From Burkholderia ambifaria (GTDB taxonomy: Bacteria > Pseudomonadota > Gammaproteobacteria > Burkholderiales > Burkholderiaceae): a DNA stretch of 64,000 nucleotides. Of the stretch, positions 61,994 to 64,000 are shown one piece after another (the stretch's first letter is position 1; each line of letters begins with the position of its first letter). The position numbers were made by a program, and so were the translations under genes. The notes beneath the pieces are model-generated. The model saw only the letters and a list, made by a program, of their open reading frames with translations. It did not search any database and was not told where the DNA came from. The stretch spans positions 187,292 to 251,291 of the forward strand of contig NZ_LKPJ01000004.1 in the NCBI RefSeq assembly GCF_001443045.1. Reading direction: 5' to 3'.

Positions 61994-64000
61994 ATGACGA
62001 TTTCACGCCAGGCGCTGTTCGGCAAGCTCGCGGTTCAGCTCTATCGCAGCATCGAATCGGCGACACAGTTCTGCAAGCTGCGCGGCAATCCGTACGTGGA
62101 ACTCGTCCACTGGTTGCATCAGCTCCTGCAGCAACCCGATAGTGACCTGCATCGCATCGTGCGGCACGCTGGCATCGATCGCGACGCACTGGATCGGGAT
62201 TTCGCAAGAGCGTTGGCCGCGCTGCCGGCCGGCGCCAGTTCGATCAGCGATTTCTCGTGGCACATCGAGACGTCGATCGAACGCGCGTGGGTGCTCGCAA
62301 CGCTGAGTCATGGTGATCGCCGTGTGCGCGGCGCGTGGCTCGTTGCTGCGCTTGTTTCGACGCCCGAGTTGCGGCGCGTTCTACTGTCAATCTCCCCCGC
62401 GTTCGGCAAGATCCCTGTCGACGGGCTGGGCGATGAGCTGCCTGCATGGATCGATGGCTCGCCCGAAGCCGCCGATGCGCCGTACGACCACAGCGACTTT
62501 TCGGCGGCAACGCCGGGCGAGGCGTCCGGCGCGATTCCAGTCGCATCCAAGGGTGGTTCGCTCGACCAGTATTGCGCAGACCTGACAGCGCGCGCTCGCG
62601 CGGGCGAGATCGATCCGGTCATCGGCCGTGAGCTCGAGATTCGCACGATGATCGACGTGCTGCTGCGCCGTCGGCAGAACAATCCGCTGGTAACGGGGGA
62701 GGCAGGCGTCGGCAAGACGGCCGTCGTGGAAGGACTGGCGCGCGCGATTGCATCGGGCAATGTGCCGCCGAAGCTTGCCGACGTGCGGCTGCTGTCGCTC
62801 GACGTCGGTGCATTGCTCGCCGGCGCGAGCATGAAAGGGGAGTTCGAGGCGCGTCTGAAAGGGCTGCTCGAAGCCGCTGCAAAATCGCCGGCACCGGTGA
62901 TCCTCTTCATTGACGAGATTCACACGCTGATTGGCGCCGGCGGACAGGCGGGCACGGGCGATGCCGCCAATCTGCTGAAACCCGCGCTTGCGCGTGGCAC
63001 GATCCGTACGATCGGCGCGACGACCTGGGCCGAGTACAAGCGCCACATCGAGAAGGATCCGGCGCTTACGCGACGCTTCCAGGTGCTGCAGATCGCGGAG
63101 CCGTCCGAGGCTGCTGCGGTCGATATGGTGCGCGGGCTTGTGCAAACGTTTTCCCGACATCACGGCGTCGTGATACTCGATGAAGCGATTCGTGCGGCGG
63201 TGACACTCTCGCACCGTTACATTCCGTCGCGTCAGTTGCCGGACAAGGCCATCAGCCTGCTCGATACCGCCTGTGCGCGCGTGGCGCTGTCGCAGCATGC
63301 CGCGCCGCGCGAACTGGACGACGTGCGTCAGCGTTTCGCGGCCGCGCGTGCCGAGGAAGCATTGCTCGTGCAGGAAGCCCGTATCGGTCTGGATACCGAC
63401 AGGGCGTTGACGGGCGTGCGCGCGCGCATCGATACATTGGCGACCGAAGAGGCTGCGGTCGAGCATCGCTGGCGCGCTCAGGCGGCTGCCGCGCAGGCGT
63501 TGCTGGCCGCGCGCGAGTCCATTGGACCCGACGACGGCGAAACCCCACGGGACGAGGCGGCGGCGCTTCCGAAGCTGCGCGAACTCGAACACGCGCTCGC
63601 TGCGCTGCAAGGCGATGCACCGCTCGTATTCCCCGAGGTCGACGAGGCGATCGTCGCGGAAATCGTATCCGATTGGACTGGCATCCCTGTCGGCCGCATG
63701 GTGACCGATGAGGTCGCCGCCGTGCGCAGGTTGCCCGACACGCTCGAGGCACGCGTGATTGGTCAGACCGACGCACTGCGTCAAATTGGCGAACGTGTGC
63801 AGACCGCACGCGCAGGCCTCACGGACCCGAAGAAACCGCTCGGCGTGTTCCTGCTCGCCGGTCCTTCGGGCGTCGGCAAGACGGAAACCGCGCTGGCGCT
63901 GGCCGAAGCGCTGTACGGCGGCGAACAGAACCTGATCACGATCAACATGAGCGAGTATCAGGAGGCACATACCGTCTCGGGCCTGAAAGGGGCGCCACCG
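61994..64000 (+). CDS. clpV: T6SS ATPase ClpV (TssH), truncated by the window end
   Basis: Residues 1-669 are visible. The N-domain (MTISRQALFGKLAVQLYRSIESATQFCKLRGNPYVELVHWL) is the ClpV type that grips sheath protein TssC. The first AAA+ module has Walker A GEAGVGKT near 235 and Walker B LFIDEIHTL near 303; then come the helical middle domain and the second AAA+ module with Walker A GPSGVGKTE near 622. The start at 61994 follows AAGAAGG. ClpV disassembles contracted sheath so that it can be reused. It is divergent from tagK-tagJ-tssE; the remaining T6SS genes (tssB, C, K, L, M) should follow to the right. Confidence 0.95.
   Translation, partial: MTISRQALFGKLAVQLYRSIESATQFCKLRGNPYVELVHWLHQLLQQPDSDLHRIVRHAGIDRDALDRDFARALAALPAGASSISDFSWHIETSIERAWVLATLSHGDRRVRGAWLVAALVSTPELRRVLLSISPAFGKIPVDGLGDELPAWIDGSPEAADAPYDHSDFSAATPGEASGAIPVASKGGSLDQYCADLTARARAGEIDPVIGRELEIRTMIDVLLRRRQNNPLVTGEAGVGKTAVVEGLARAIASGNVPPKLADVRLLSLDVGALLAGASMKGEFEARLKGLLEAAAKSPAPVILFIDEIHTLIGAGGQAGTGDAANLLKPALARGTIRTIGATTWAEYKRHIEKDPALTRRFQVLQIAEPSEAAAVDMVRGLVQTFSRHHGVVILDEAIRAAVTLSHRYIPSRQLPDKAISLLDTACARVALSQHAAPRELDDVRQRFAAARAEEALLVQEARIGLDTDRALTGVRARIDTLATEEAAVEHRWRAQAAAAQALLAARESIGPDDGETPRDEAAALPKLRELEHALAALQGDAPLVFPEVDEAIVAEIVSDWTGIPVGRMVTDEVAAVRRLPDTLEARVIGQTDALRQIGERVQTARAGLTDPKKPLGVFLLAGPSGVGKTETALALAEALYGGEQNLITINMSEYQEAHTVSGLKGAPP

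Overview
The window is GC-rich, densely coding proteobacterial DNA with strong G/C preference at third codon positions. The gene content fits Burkholderia, most likely the B. cepacia complex: a DUF3331 protein, the type VI secretion accessory proteins TagJ and TagK, a BTH_I2691-type effector, a PaaH/PaaK cluster and many LysR regulators. The species assignment is inferred from gene content, not from a marker gene. I see no rRNA, tRNA, insertion sequence or CRISPR array.

Layout. (1) 1-8063 is a type VI secretion (T6SS) effector island: probable end of a VgrG, a DUF4123 chaperone, a large VasX/BTH_I2691-like toxin with membrane segments near its C-terminus, a DUF6708 membrane protein (probable immunity), a PAAR tip protein, an uncharacterised protein that resembles AcrVA2-like proteins, and a tssF broken by a frameshift. 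It ends in a stub of a LysR gene, probably the scar of the event that brought the island in. (2) 8.1-17.6 kb is carboxylate or sugar-acid catabolism: an MFS transporter and a 2-hydroxyacid dehydrogenase divergent from a LysR regulator, then a five-gene operon (TRAP binding protein, fused TRAP permease, LacI regulator, second 2-hydroxyacid dehydrogenase, lactonase-like amidohydrolase) behind a clear LacI-type operator. (3) 17.7-26.9 kb holds ChaA, a paaH-paaK-enoyl-CoA hydratase run behind a perfect TetR/PaaR-type palindrome, MarC, an aldo/keto reductase, a CPBP protease and a VC0807-family membrane protein. (4) 26.9-43.1 kb is mixed: LuxR regulator, large lipoprotein, an alpha/beta hydrolase without its nucleophile, butanediol dehydrogenase with a candidate sigma-54 promoter and activator repeats, DUF3331, double GNAT, MocR regulator, MFS/LysR pair, Do-like protease, FAH-family hydrolase, AraC regulator and a UDG-like protein.

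(5) 43.3-55.0 kb is a complete assimilatory nitrate module. NasS (nitrate sensor) and NasT (ANTAR antiterminator) sit beside siroheme-forming CobA. Divergent from them run a nitrate transporter, NirB, NirD and a nitrate reductase fused to a CysJ-like flavoprotein. The control region reads as a textbook chain: NtrC-like half-sites, a near-consensus sigma-54 promoter, two hairpins with identical AACGGC hexaloops (A at position 1, G at position 4, as ANTAR proteins require), and a strong intrinsic terminator whose 5' arm is occupied by the second hairpin. (6) 55.3-64 kb is one side of a structural T6SS locus: tagK-tagJ-tssE-tssF-tssG-tssA on the minus strand, and clpV (tssH) leaving the window on the plus strand, separated by about 500 bases of unusually AT-rich DNA.
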